From NCBI GenBank assembly GCA_014729315.1, contig WJKD01000624.1, positions 1 through 10,296 on the forward strand: a DNA stretch of 10,296 bases, written 5' to 3'. The DNA is from Promethearchaeota archaeon. GTDB lineage: Archaea; Asgardarchaeota; Lokiarchaeia; Sigynarchaeales; SOKP01. The notes beneath the pieces were generated by a model that was not told the DNA's origin, searched no databases, and saw only the letters and a list, made by a program, of their open reading frames with translations. The position numbers and the translations under genes are program-made. The number at the start of each line of letters is the position of its first letter. Positions within the stretch are counted from its first letter, which is position 1. Shown here in pieces: positions 1-7,490 of the stretch.

Positions 1-1
1 C

Positions 2-1339
2 TTGATAGCGGCAATTCCATTAGGTTTAATGACTCTTTTTTCGATTCAAAAGGTTGAAGTGGACAAACTCAATATTAACTATCCCGATACGATTCCACCC
101 GAATTAATGTGGGAGTATATTTTTCTTACGATTGGAGCAATCTTTCAAGTTTATCCTACTTATATTCTTTACTTCGTCTTTGCCTTACTCACTTCGATGG
201 TAGGCTCTGGTCCAGTAGCAAATAAAAACGCCGTGATGGTAGATATTAATATGCCAGAACATAAAGGAACAGCTGCGTCATTTTTCAACCTTTCAGAACA
301 AATCGGGAAGGGTGTTACTTTGTTGATCTCTTTTCTTTTAATTACGCTTTTAGGAAGTATATACAATATGATGGTTATTGCAATATTTTTCTGGGTTCCT
401 GCTGGATTATTTTGGTACTTAGCAAGTAAAAATGTAGAAGATGATATGTCTCGCAAATCAAGAATCCTCTCTGAGCGTCAACAAGTGAGTTTAATTGATT
501 ATATCTTCCAATTAGAGATTCAGATGGATAGGGCAATTCAAAAAGTTCAAGATTCAAAATATTATATCGAAAACGATAAAAAAAAATTTTCAGAGTTAAT
601 GAATGAGGCAATTCTAATATTTGAATTCTGTGAACAAGAAGGAGAATCGAGGAGTATAACCAACATCGAACAAAAAGCACATATTATGAAAATAAAATCA
701 CTATTAATTAAACAAGAAGTAAACGAAATTTATTCAAAATTAGATAATGAACAAGAACTCACTTCAGAAGAAAAAAATAGATTATCAGGAAAGTTAAAAA
801 GTGCTCGTGAAAAGATAAGCGAATGGGAAAAAAGTACATTCGGAGAAATTCAGACTTATTACGAAGATGCTTATTTAAAATTTTTAGAAGCTCGCTTAAA
901 TAGAAGACAAAATTTAATTAACTGTATCAAAAAAATTGATGAGTCTATAAGGATATACGAGAGAGTCAGCTATTTGTTAAAAGAAAGAATTGAGGAAGTT
1001 AAAAACGAAGAAGAGGAGATGAGTTTTGAAGAAAAGAAAATATTTGAGAAAGAAAGCGAATTGTTAGAAAAATGTTCTAATGCACTTAAGGCAACTCGCA
1101 TATTACATGAGGAAATTGAATCAATATTCAAGGAACTAAGAGAACAAGGAATCAAAAGAAGTGACTTATTCAAAATCTCTGAACTTATCTCAGAATACCA
1201 AGTGGATTTATATGACGTAATTGTTGAGACTTTTGGAAACGAAACTGATAAAGATGTAATAAAAGAAATTTTTACCAAAATCGACGATACTTTTGATAGA
1301 TACGAAGAGTGGAGAGAAGTCGAGTTTAAAGTCTTTTAA
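2..1339 (+). CDS. Major facilitator superfamily transporter, C-terminal part, with long coiled-coil tail (5' end outside window)
   Basis: Partial gene: the frame is open to the window edge and begins inside a membrane segment, so the first codon seen (TTG) is probably not the start. Residues 1-15, about 38-66, 101-121 and 123-142 are hydrophobic and fit the last helices of a 12-helix MFS carrier. Between them, residues 74-104 resemble the MFS loop before TM11 (N-K-N-A, then D-x-N-x-PE-x-KGT, F-N-L, and I-G-x-G). Transport of a small solute across the plasma membrane is therefore likely; the substrate cannot be told. From residue 144 to the end, about 300 residues are charged, Glu/Lys-rich and strongly helical, predicted coiled coil. 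This is unusual because MFS proteins normally end shortly after TM12. The tail should be cytoplasmic if the usual topology holds. The gene is convergent with the next one, with short T-runs near 1346-1352. The MFS call is good; the tail function is unknown. Confidence 0.8.
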   Translation: MIAAIPLGLMTLFSIQKVEVDKLNINYPDTIPPELMWEYIFLTIGAIFQVYPTYILYFVFALLTSMVGSGPVANKNAVMVDINMPEHKGTAASFFNLSEQIGKGVTLLISFLLITLLGSIYNMMVIAIFFWVPAGLFWYLASKNVEDDMSRKSRILSERQQVSLIDYIFQLEIQMDRAIQKVQDSKYYIENDKKKFSELMNEAILIFEFCEQEGESRSITNIEQKAHIMKIKSLLIKQEVNEIYSKLDNEQELTSEEKNRLSGKLKSAREKISEWEKSTFGEIQTYYEDAYLKFLEARLNRRQNLINCIKKIDESIRIYERVSYLLKERIEEVKNEEEEMSFEEKKIFEKESELLEKCSNALKATRILHEEIESIFKELREQGIKRSDLFKISELISEYQVDLYDVIVETFGNETDKDVIKEIFTKIDDTFDRYEEWREVEFKVF

Positions 1340-1386
1340 TCACATATTTTTACTCCCAAAATAAGCAGTTTCTCCGCTAAAAATTT

Positions 1387-1689
1387 TTAACCTTTAAAAT
1401 TAGTATTAAACTGTAATTCTCTTTTCATTAATTTATAAAAATGGTTAAACTCCGATTCAGTTAGGCTGGGCGTTGCTTTACCTTTTGTGTGATAATGATC
1501 TGGATATTCAATTTCGAAGAAGAGATTTATCAGAAGAATTAAACAATTTTGAATAGTTAAAGAATCTCTTTGCGTAAAATATCTCGTCATCAATCCTATG
1601 ATAAAGTTATTTAACCACTTTTCGAGCTTATTTGGATCTTCTTGATCTTTTCTTTGGTAGTTGATCAAAATTTCATCGTAACAGTCCAT
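1387..1689 (-). CDS. Hypothetical protein, 100 aa, helical
   Basis: Family not recognised. The ORF starts at ATG and encodes a soluble, mostly helical protein with a hydrophobic stretch around residues 45-60 (C-L-I-L-L-I-N-L-F-F-E-I), more likely a buried amphipathic helix than a membrane anchor. A charged start (residues 10-25) and a Tyr/His-rich middle (Y-P-D-H-Y-H) follow no known motif. Upstream on the minus strand, TATATA near 1735-1740 or TTTATG near 1720 could serve as a TATA box, and a GGAAGAG stretch 10-16 nt before the ATG is only a weak ribosome binding site. It is convergent with the transporter and separated from it by 47 nt. Amino-acid composition looks protein-like, so I think it is real, but nothing confirms that it is expressed. 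Confidence 0.5.
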   Translation of the reverse strand: MDCYDEILINYQRKDQEDPNKLEKWLNNFIIGLMTRYFTQRDSLTIQNCLILLINLFFEIEYPDHYHTKGKATPSLTESEFNHFYKLMKRELQFNTNFKG

Positions 1690-1935
1690 ACCTAGCGTCT
1701 CTTCCGTGATTTGTTTTACATAAAGCTCATTGCTATATATCGCGATTTAGCCTTATAAATTTATACTAAATACTCATAATTGTATAGTTTTCATCTGAGG
1801 AATAAAATATGCATTTACAAACTGCTAATATTTCCAAAATAATGACGCTTTCCAACATAATTTAATAATTAATAATTAGAGAAACTAAGAAATTATAAAT
1901 GGTTTTAGGATTAGCTAAAATAAACTAATTGTTAA

Positions 1936-2178
1936 TTAACTTTTACTTTTTTGAAAAGGAAAAGAGTTTCTGATTTCTAAAATTATTTCCCATGATTTAA
2001 TAATATTTCTAAGGTTGTTATATATTTCTGGGTCACGCTGTAATATATTTGAGCCCATGGTATTTAAGACCCTTCTCAGATCAGGGAGAAATTGATGGAG
2101 ATATTCAGAATGTTCTTTATAAGTTAATTTTAAATTCTCAGGATGAGTTTTAATGACTTTATAATTAGTTCCCGTCAT
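1936..2178 (-). CDS. Hypothetical protein, 80 aa
   Basis: Family not recognised. It encodes a small basic soluble protein with two likely helices (about residues 20-42 and 48-68) joined by a short Gly/Asn/Pro turn, and no signal peptide or membrane segment. The best support for a real gene is the promoter: a TTTAAAA box lies 24 nt before the ATG, the spacing expected for a leaderless archaeal transcript. GTGAT sits directly against the ATG, too close to act as a ribosome binding site. It stands alone between AT-rich spacers of 246 and 413 nt, on the same strand as its neighbours but too far away to be a tight operon. It could be a lineage-specific regulator or an orphan gene; I cannot choose. 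Confidence 0.45.
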   Translation of the reverse strand: MTGTNYKVIKTHPENLKLTYKEHSEYLHQFLPDLRRVLNTMGSNILQRDPEIYNNLRNIIKSWEIILEIRNSFPFQKSKS

Positions 2179-2591
2179 ATCACTATTACTATGTTTTTTG
2201 TGTTTTAAACGAGTAGAACTTGTCGGTTTAGTAATTTTTACAATCGTCTATAGTTGATCTTCTAAAGATCTGATGGTATAAAAGGATTTGTAAACCGAAA
2301 AGTTAATATGGTATTTTTTAGAAAATTCAGAGCAAAAAATTGGGACTTTAGATTTATTTTGGCTTATCAAATTCTAAATCTTTTTGCGAAAGTCTAAATT
2401 TTTGTTTTTTCTTGATTTTTAGACAGTTATAACATAATATTATATTTTAATATGGAAGAAACAAAATTAATAGAGTAAAGTTTTTTCTACTTGAAAATAC
2501 TTGTATAACCGCTTATAGTATTTTATTCTTTTAATAGGTTAAGAAATAAGTCAAGAAAAATATTATTTTAAAAACAAGAAACGAATGGTTT
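2179..2591. other. 413-nt AT-rich intergenic stretch with small inverted repeats
   Basis: No ORF of credible length on either strand, and no tRNA or C/D-box pattern. It holds the promoter of the 80-aa gene (2203-2209). GATCTT and AAGATC form a 6-bp dyad with a 3-nt centre at 2256-2270. A set of interleaved arms follows: GACTTT-AGATTTA (2344-2356) pairs with TAAATCT (2375-2381) plus AAAGTC (2389-2394), while GTCTAAA (2392-2398) pairs with TTTAGAC (2418-2424). The two foldings share bases 2392-2394 and so exclude each other at that point. This could be a small structured RNA or a terminator region for the 183-aa gene, which ends at 2592, but AT-rich sequence makes such pairings easily by chance. 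Confidence 0.35.
2203..2209 (-). promoter_or_regulatory. TATA-like box for the 80-aa gene
   Basis: TTTAAAA on the minus strand, centred about 27 nt before the ATG at 2178. This places transcription start at or next to the start codon and suggests a leaderless mRNA. In such AT-rich DNA a chance match is possible. Confidence 0.4.
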
Positions 2592-3143
2592 TTATGCTTC
2601 AATATCTTGAATGAATTTGTCGATACTTTGCTCCAGATCCACAACATCTTCGACATTTTTAATTTCAGAGGAAGCCAGACGATTTAGAAACTCTTTTAAC
2701 ATTTTCTCTTTATTTTTATCAGTTGGAAATAAAAGTGAACTTTTATAATGCTCCCAGTCTAAAATATTAGTAAAAACCAGAAATAGAACCTCTATATGGC
2801 TGTAATCAATTAATCCTATTAATTTCTCTTTACTAATTAACTCTTTCGATTGGTCTGTATAGAAATTTGATAAATCGTTGTAATAATTCGTAATTCGGGC
2901 AATGTTATCCAACTGAGCTTGAAGAGCCGCTTGATTTATTGGAGACTCTTCGTCCCTATACATGATTTCGAAGTATGTATTAATAAAATCTTTAAGTTTT
3001 TGAACTTTTTGTTGGAAAACGCGCGTTTTAACAATCCTCTCAAACATCGGGCTTTCTTTATCCTTGTAAAACTTCAATTCAAATTTAACTATATCAAGAA
3101 TATCAAAGAATAACTCTTTTATATCTATATTTTCAGGCTCCAA
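2592..3143 (-). CDS. Hypothetical helical protein, 183 aa
   Basis: Family not recognised. The protein is acidic, soluble and almost entirely helical by composition, with no membrane segment and no known motif; Tyr and Phe recur in amphipathic stretches (about residues 10-27, 45-62, 80-100 and 115-130). The start is TTG. An in-frame stop lies two codons upstream, and GGTGA (3150-3154) sits 6 nt before the TTG, a good match to the archaeal anti-Shine-Dalgarno. A nearby ATG at 3154-3156 is out of frame. The segment F-E-I-M-Y-R-D around residue 60 faintly resembles F-E-I-E-Y-P-D in the 100-aa gene, which is too little to claim homology. The upstream spacer (3144-3260) carries TTTATAATTATAAA, a plausible TATA region. 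Very likely a real gene; function unknown. Confidence 0.7.
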   Translation of the reverse strand: MEPENIDIKELFFDILDIVKFELKFYKDKESPMFERIVKTRVFQQKVQKLKDFINTYFEIMYRDEESPINQAALQAQLDNIARITNYYNDLSNFYTDQSKELISKEKLIGLIDYSHIEVLFLVFTNILDWEHYKSSLLFPTDKNKEKMLKEFLNRLASSEIKNVEDVVDLEQSIDKFIQDIEA

Positions 3144-3149
3144 TCTTTT

Positions 3150-3154
3150 TCACC
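3150..3154 (-). promoter_or_regulatory. Ribosome binding site fixing a TTG start
   Basis: GGTGA on the minus strand, 6 nt before the TTG at 3143. It matches the core of the archaeal Shine-Dalgarno sequence (GGAGGTGA). It decides the start, because the overlapping ATG at 3156 is in another frame. Confidence 0.65.
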
Positions 3155-3260
3155 ATATTTTTACTTCTTACAATAATATAATTAATTTATAATTATAAAA
3201 AACTATTATCCATAAATCATAATTGTAAAATACTTTTTTATTTTAGTATCTGAGATAGTC

Positions 3261-4208
3261 TTAATCTTTTATTCTCGATTTTTTTCGGATAATTTTTTTG
3301 AATAAAATCGATTTAATATGAATTTTCAGAATCCGAAAAGGACATCGAAACATAAAGCCCAAATCTGAACGGGGATACTGTCTTAATTCAAGGAAACGCT
3401 TATAAAAAATAGTAGCTCTTCTTTTAGAACCTTTACTTCTTTCAAGGAGAGTAAATCGTCGAATTATTTCTTTAAGAGGAGGTGAATCAACAAAAGAGTA
3501 ATAATTAGAAGCTCTTAACGACCATTTTACAGCTTCTAATAGATATTTCATGAAGTTAAGATATCTTAAACGAGATATAGGAATGGTTGATAAAGAGATT
3601 ACCAAATTCATAACTAAACTCTTTATCATGTCAAAGGGGGAAATTTTTACATTTTTATTTACGATCTCCCTTAAATCTAATCCATAAATTACATTGCTAT
3701 TTGCGATAATGCTACATAATACAATCTTTTTTGGAGCAAATAATGTGCTAAAAAGTTTATTGACGCTAAATATCTTGTGAAAAATAATACTCTCCCAGTA
3801 TTGACGTTTAGTTAAGAAGTGCGAGATAAACATACCTGTTGTTTGGTGAATTACATCCAAGATTTTATCAAAGAAATTGTTATTAGAATTTAATTCACGA
3901 AAGTTATGTTTATCTTCTAAAGCAATAATATATTTCTCTACTTTTTTAATTAAGTGATTAGGAACATTATCTTTAAAAATAACAAGCAAATCGCAATCTG
4001 ATACTGTTGTACATTCTTTTACTCCATTTTTTTTAGCCGTTTGACTTCCAAATAAAATAATAGAAACTACATTTTCAGTCCCAATCTCTTTATCTATGAT
4101 TTGAATAGTGTCTTTAATATACTTCTGAGACTGTCGGTTTATCTTTTCTATTCTAATATTAAAATCGTCCTCAAATTCTTCGTGTTCGATTAATTTAATA
4201 TATTGCAA
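3261..4208 (-). CDS. Nucleotidyltransferase-fold protein (Pol beta superfamily)
   Basis: The N-terminal region has the signature of the Pol beta/MNT-like nucleotidyltransferase fold: a strand followed by F-G-S (G54, S55), then S-D-C-D (D71, D73) in front of a hydrophobic strand L-L-V-I-F. These are the phosphate-binding Gly-Ser and the two metal-binding aspartates. A third carboxylate is not obvious; D114, D118 or E105 are candidates. The 15 residues between GS and DxD make the loop longer than in minimal MNT toxins. The rest (residues 130-315) is helical, and the last 30 residues are strongly basic, suggesting RNA or DNA contact. Enzymes of this fold transfer NMP to small molecules, RNA or proteins; the substrate here is unknown. 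The start is TTG: an in-frame stop lies three codons upstream and the first internal ATG (M126) is past the active site. No HEPN or other toxin-antitoxin partner lies beside it. The fold is fairly sure, the role is not. Confidence 0.75.
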   Translation of the reverse strand: MQYIKLIEHEEFEDDFNIRIEKINRQSQKYIKDTIQIIDKEIGTENVVSIILFGSQTAKKNGVKECTTVSDCDLLVIFKDNVPNHLIKKVEKYIIALEDKHNFRELNSNNNFFDKILDVIHQTTGMFISHFLTKRQYWESIIFHKIFSVNKLFSTLFAPKKIVLCSIIANSNVIYGLDLREIVNKNVKISPFDMIKSLVMNLVISLSTIPISRLRYLNFMKYLLEAVKWSLRASNYYSFVDSPPLKEIIRRFTLLERSKGSKRRATIFYKRFLELRQYPRSDLGFMFRCPFRILKIHIKSILFKKIIRKKSRIKD

Positions 4209-4474
4209 TGAATATCAGATTCTTTGTTTTTAGATTTTATTTGATATTATATCTTATTACGTTGAAATATTTTTATTATTCTTTAGAAATTGGTTTTTGA
4301 TTAATGGACAGGTACTTCCTCCTGAATGCGAAATTCTCGTGATATATTTTTCCTTTACTTTAATGAATAGGGTGATTAATTAAAGATTGTTTAAATAAAA
4401 TAAAAAAGTATTGAATTTAAAAACATTGCATCTTATTGAATTTTTTTTAAATCCTTGAAAAAATCTAAGAAACT

Positions 4475-5257
4475 TTATCTAAAATAAGAATCAGGACCTC
4501 CCTCGTCCTTCCCTCCCTTCATAAAATGTTCCGCTTGTTGCTTAAAAGACTCGAACATAGATTGCATTTCCTCGATCTTTTTATCTAATTCGCTAAAGTC
4601 AATATCTATTTCAAAATAGTCTCTTATAATTGTTACAAGAGCCTTAGAAGCTTTAGGATCTACCTCCATAACAGGAATGGGAACGGTCTCAGCAAGAAGA
4701 CAGGCTCCTGGAGCGAATCCCATTTTGCCCGCCCATGCTGGTAAAATACCATTCGCGCCAGCAATTATACCCTTGTCCATAGTCGTGATATTTTCAAATT
4801 TTAAGAAGGAATCGAGGAGTTCTTCGTCGGTAGAGCTTATATGAACTTTAGGTTCTCCATCGATTTCTCTAGTTGCTAAGGCTCCCGTACTAACGTACAT
4901 AACGATTTTTCCGTTAGTAATTTCGTCCATAACTTCACAGAATTTCTTGCTGAATTCAAACACACCCTCTGAGCTCTGAGGTTGAAAATTGGCCGTTAAA
5001 ATGAATATATCATTCTTTTTTCTTGGTTTATAATACACTTCAGCGGATGGTATTTCCAGCGAACCATTTTCAACTGTACTCTTAGCGGGAAAATCAAAAT
5101 ATTTTATAGAAGAAAAAAGATTGGCTTCTATTGAATCTTTAATTGAAGATATAGCTAATTTAGCTACATAAGCAATTCCAGGCCATCCAATTAAAACGAT
5201 TGGCTTATTTAATTTATCTTTATCTATGTCAAACTTCTTTTCAAAATTAAAAAACAT
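4475..5257 (-). CDS. PAC2 family protein, proteasome assembly chaperone/activator-like
   Basis: A 260-aa protein with the archaeal PAC2 pattern: K-P-I-V-L-I-G-W-P-G-I-A near residues 18-29, G-A-N-G-I-L-P at 167-173, L-L-A-E-T at 187-191, and D-P-K-A-S at 200-204. Relatives in archaea (PbaA/PbaB) and eukaryotes (PAC1/PAC2) act on the 20S proteasome alpha ring in the cytoplasm. After the fold comes a short coiled coil (about 222-246), then a Gly-rich linker (248-255) and the end Y-F-R. That resembles the HbYX tails used by proteasome activators, with Phe in place of Tyr. I chose the ATG at 5257 because a TTTAAAA box sits about 25 nt upstream and family members begin just before the IGWPG strand. 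A TTG at 5350 would add 31 residues that look like translated promoter DNA. It is divergent from the DUF2070 gene. A substrate-specific PAC2 paralogue is an alternative to true chaperone work. Confidence 0.85.
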   Translation of the reverse strand: MFFNFEKKFDIDKDKLNKPIVLIGWPGIAYVAKLAISSIKDSIEANLFSSIKYFDFPAKSTVENGSLEIPSAEVYYKPRKKNDIFILTANFQPQSSEGVFEFSKKFCEVMDEITNGKIVMYVSTGALATREIDGEPKVHISSTDEELLDSFLKFENITTMDKGIIAGANGILPAWAGKMGFAPGACLLAETVPIPVMEVDPKASKALVTIIRDYFEIDIDFSELDKKIEEMQSMFESFKQQAEHFMKGGKDEGGPDSYFR

Positions 5258-5278
5258 AATTTCTCTAACTTTAATTGC

Positions 5279-5285
5279 TTTTAAA
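5279..5285 (-). promoter_or_regulatory. TATA-like box for the PAC2 gene
   Basis: TTTAAAA on the minus strand (within AAATTTAAAAG), with 21 nt between it and the ATG at 5257. The spacing predicts a leaderless transcript and supports the shorter gene model. Confidence 0.5.
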
Positions 5286-5395
5286 TTTATTAATTCTATT
5301 AAGTTATAAATATTAGCACTACTTTTTATTCTAGTTATATTTTGTTTCAAAAGGAATTTTGAAGGGTTTTATTTTTATTGAAAAATTGATATTAA

Positions 5396-5403
5396 TTTAA
5401 ATA
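5396..5403 (+). promoter_or_regulatory. TATA-like box for the DUF2070 gene
   Basis: TTTAAATA is a near-ideal archaeal TATA box. It predicts transcription start near 5425 and a leader of about 24 nt before the TTG at 5449. The leader holds only a weak purine run (AAGAGA). TGTATAT at 5411-5417 is an alternative box. Confidence 0.45.
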
Positions 5404-5448
5404 GAGATTATGTATATCTCAATAAAAAAATTTCAAAATTAAGAGATC

Positions 5449-7365
5449 TTGTTTGTACAAAAGCAATCGTCTAGAAGAGCTCCTGGATTTTTTTCGTATG
5501 TTGAGGTGTTTTCATCAAGATTTATTACTTATTCTAGTTTTCTTATAACACCTTTCCTCGTGGGGCTATTATCAACATTATTTAGGATCTTACGAAAGGG
5601 AGAGCAAGACTTTATCGTATATTTTCAATATTTTATCCAGATCTTCGGAATCTTTTTGTTCATGTCCTTATTTGGTGCAATATTGACTTTATTATATTCA
5701 AATAAAGCTCCAATTTTAGCCCCTCCCCCTAAAGGATGGGGAATTCAATTGAATGTTGCGTTAACTTTTGTTATAGGTGGAAGTTACATAGTGGGTCAAA
5801 TTGTAGGATTGGTTTTTAATAATATTACATTTCACGAAGTATTTTTTATGTTGGGAATAATAATTGCATATATCGTGGGATTTGTTATTTATTTTTCATT
5901 TACCACTGTGGGTAAATACGGTCGATTTATCTTATCATTCACTCAACCTACAGTAGGTATTGGTTTATATAGTATATATACAGCTCAATTAAGCTTAGGT
6001 TTTTTTATTCGCGCGGTTATCTTTTTCTCTTCTTGTGCGTTAATTTTTACCATTTTTTACGCTAGAGGTATATTCCACGTGTCCAATATATATAGGGAAG
6101 TAACAGGTTTGGGAGGATATGCCTTTATAAGAGCTTTTATTCTTTCTATGATGACTGAAGGGCACGATGATAAAATTGAAGAGATTTTTGACAAAGTTGG
6201 AATCGATACCGACACCAAAATTCAATATTTGGCGATTAGAACAATAAAGGAAAATAAGCTCAAGGGTTTATTTGTGCTACCCCATGTCCATTTTGGACCT
6301 TTCAAAACCTGCGGTTCTTCTGATTTACCTGAATATATCTATAAAACATTTAATGATATTCCCGGCATCTCAGTTTATCATACTTCCACCGATCATGGAC
6401 AAAATCTTACAAAACAGCATTATGTTGATATTCTTGTAAAACAAATTAACGATGACATTAAAACAATTAGGGGAAATCCAAATCTTAATTGGATTGCAGA
6501 AGTGAGAGACTTTTCTAGAAAAATATCTAATAATTCGAAACTGATTGGAATTTTGATCGATAAAGTACCTGTGGTATTCCTCACCCGACATCCCCTGCCA
6601 TCAGACGATATCAAGGCAGATGTGGGAAATCACATTGATAATCTTGCAAAAGAAAACTTCAAATTTAAAGAAATGATGATAATTGATTCGCATAATTCAA
6701 TAGTTGGCGATGAGATTTTGATAGAAAACGATTCCATCGAAGCAAAAGAATTGATAAATGTTTCAAAAAAGTTTTTAACCAGTATGGTAAAAGAGAAGGA
6801 GATGTCCGTCAATATGGTTTACGGGGTAGCAAAAGACCCCGTGGAGGAGTATTCTGAAAAAGACGGAATTGGTTATGGAGGGATGATAGTCCATCTATTC
6901 AAAAATACGGTTACTGGACAAAAAACTGCCCTTGTTCATTTCGATGCCAACAACGCTTATGTAGATATTCGGAGCTATGTTTTAAATGCCCTTCAGAATC
7001 GAGGGATCGAACGAGGAGAGCTCACTACATCAGATTCTCATACGGTAGCGAGACAGTTCACTAGCAGAGGATATTCACCGCTCGGTGAAAAAATAAAATT
7101 GAGATTTATCGTTGAAAAGCTCAACGATTTGATTAAAGATGCTGAAAAAAATATGGAACCTGTAGAATTTTTATATTACGATTCTATCGTGGAAAATACT
7201 AGAATATGGGGAAATCCGAAGTATTTCGATGCAATTATAGAGACTTTACAAGAATGTTTGCGCGTTTCGCAACGACTTCTAACATTAAGCTTGATTGTAC
7301 CTACCTTCTTCTCCCTAATATTACTTATGTTTTACTATAATATTCAGATTGCAGGCATTCTCTAA
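5449..7365 (+). CDS. DUF2070 family integral membrane protein
   Basis: 638 aa, near the family's usual size. About six hydrophobic helices fill residues 33-204, a large soluble domain spans roughly 205-605, and one helix closes the protein (611-635). The soluble domain carries His/Asp-rich blocks that look like a metal site: P-H-V-H-F-G-P-F (278-285), H-T-S-T-D-H-G-Q-N-L (311-320), I-D-S-H-N (412-416), H-F-D-A-N-N (497-502) and S-D-S-H-T (528-532). DUF2070 is a family of archaeal membrane proteins without an assigned reaction. My guess of a membrane-bound hydrolase rests only on these residues. The start is TTG: a stop (TAA) lies two codons upstream and no ATG is near, so a start further 5' is excluded. 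It is divergent from the PAC2 gene and convergent with the hydrolase. T-rich DNA at 7404-7420 may end its transcript. Confidence 0.85.
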   Translation: MFVQKQSSRRAPGFFSYVEVFSSRFITYSSFLITPFLVGLLSTLFRILRKGEQDFIVYFQYFIQIFGIFLFMSLFGAILTLLYSNKAPILAPPPKGWGIQLNVALTFVIGGSYIVGQIVGLVFNNITFHEVFFMLGIIIAYIVGFVIYFSFTTVGKYGRFILSFTQPTVGIGLYSIYTAQLSLGFFIRAVIFFSSCALIFTIFYARGIFHVSNIYREVTGLGGYAFIRAFILSMMTEGHDDKIEEIFDKVGIDTDTKIQYLAIRTIKENKLKGLFVLPHVHFGPFKTCGSSDLPEYIYKTFNDIPGISVYHTSTDHGQNLTKQHYVDILVKQINDDIKTIRGNPNLNWIAEVRDFSRKISNNSKLIGILIDKVPVVFLTRHPLPSDDIKADVGNHIDNLAKENFKFKEMMIIDSHNSIVGDEILIENDSIEAKELINVSKKFLTSMVKEKEMSVNMVYGVAKDPVEEYSEKDGIGYGGMIVHLFKNTVTGQKTALVHFDANNAYVDIRSYVLNALQNRGIERGELTTSDSHTVARQFTSRGYSPLGEKIKLRFIVEKLNDLIKDAEKNMEPVEFLYYDSIVENTRIWGNPKYFDAIIETLQECLRVSQRLLTLSLIVPTFFSLILLMFYYNIQIAGIL

Positions 7366-7460
7366 GGAGAAGTCATTAATCGCGAATTAAAATGTTCTTA
7401 GAAGCTTTTTATTATTTATTAAATCTCCTATATGTAGAGATTAAGACGAGATAAATATAG

Positions 7461-7487
7461 AAAAAAATAATCTTGATTAAATCAAGA
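7461..7487 (-). terminator. Stem plus T-tract terminator of the hydrolase gene
   Basis: Just past the hydrolase stop, TCTTGAT (7471-7477) and ATCAAGA (7481-7487) form a 7-bp stem with a 3-nt loop. On the minus strand this is followed directly by TTATTTTTTT. Archaeal RNA polymerase can stop at T-tracts alone; the stem may assist. A second weaker dyad (AATCTC 7422-7427 with GAGATT 7437-7442) lies in the same convergent spacer. Confidence 0.55.
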
Positions 7488-7490
7488 ATT

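Noticed and set aside
375..680. Minus-strand frame of 101 codons inside the transporter gene
   Set aside because: It lies opposite clear MFS coding sequence and has no motif or promoter of its own.
970..1278. Minus-strand Ser-rich frame of 102 codons
   Set aside because: It is the antisense shadow of the Glu/Lys-rich coiled-coil tail; Ser/Leu richness is what that codon usage gives on the other strand.
2919..3113. Plus-strand frame of 64 codons
   Set aside because: Antisense to the 183-aa gene, which has a good ribosome binding site; this frame has none.
4209..4474. Possible small gene or RNA in the spacer
   Set aside because: Only a 12-codon frame was found and no tRNA, C/D-box or stable hairpin.
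5258..5350. 31-residue N-terminal extension of the PAC2 protein from a TTG
   Set aside because: No ribosome binding site, AT-rich promoter-like DNA, and a TATA-like box placed for the ATG at 5257.
6370..6614. Two overlapping minus-strand frames
   Set aside because: Shadows of the DUF2070 soluble domain, in conserved family motifs on the plus strand.
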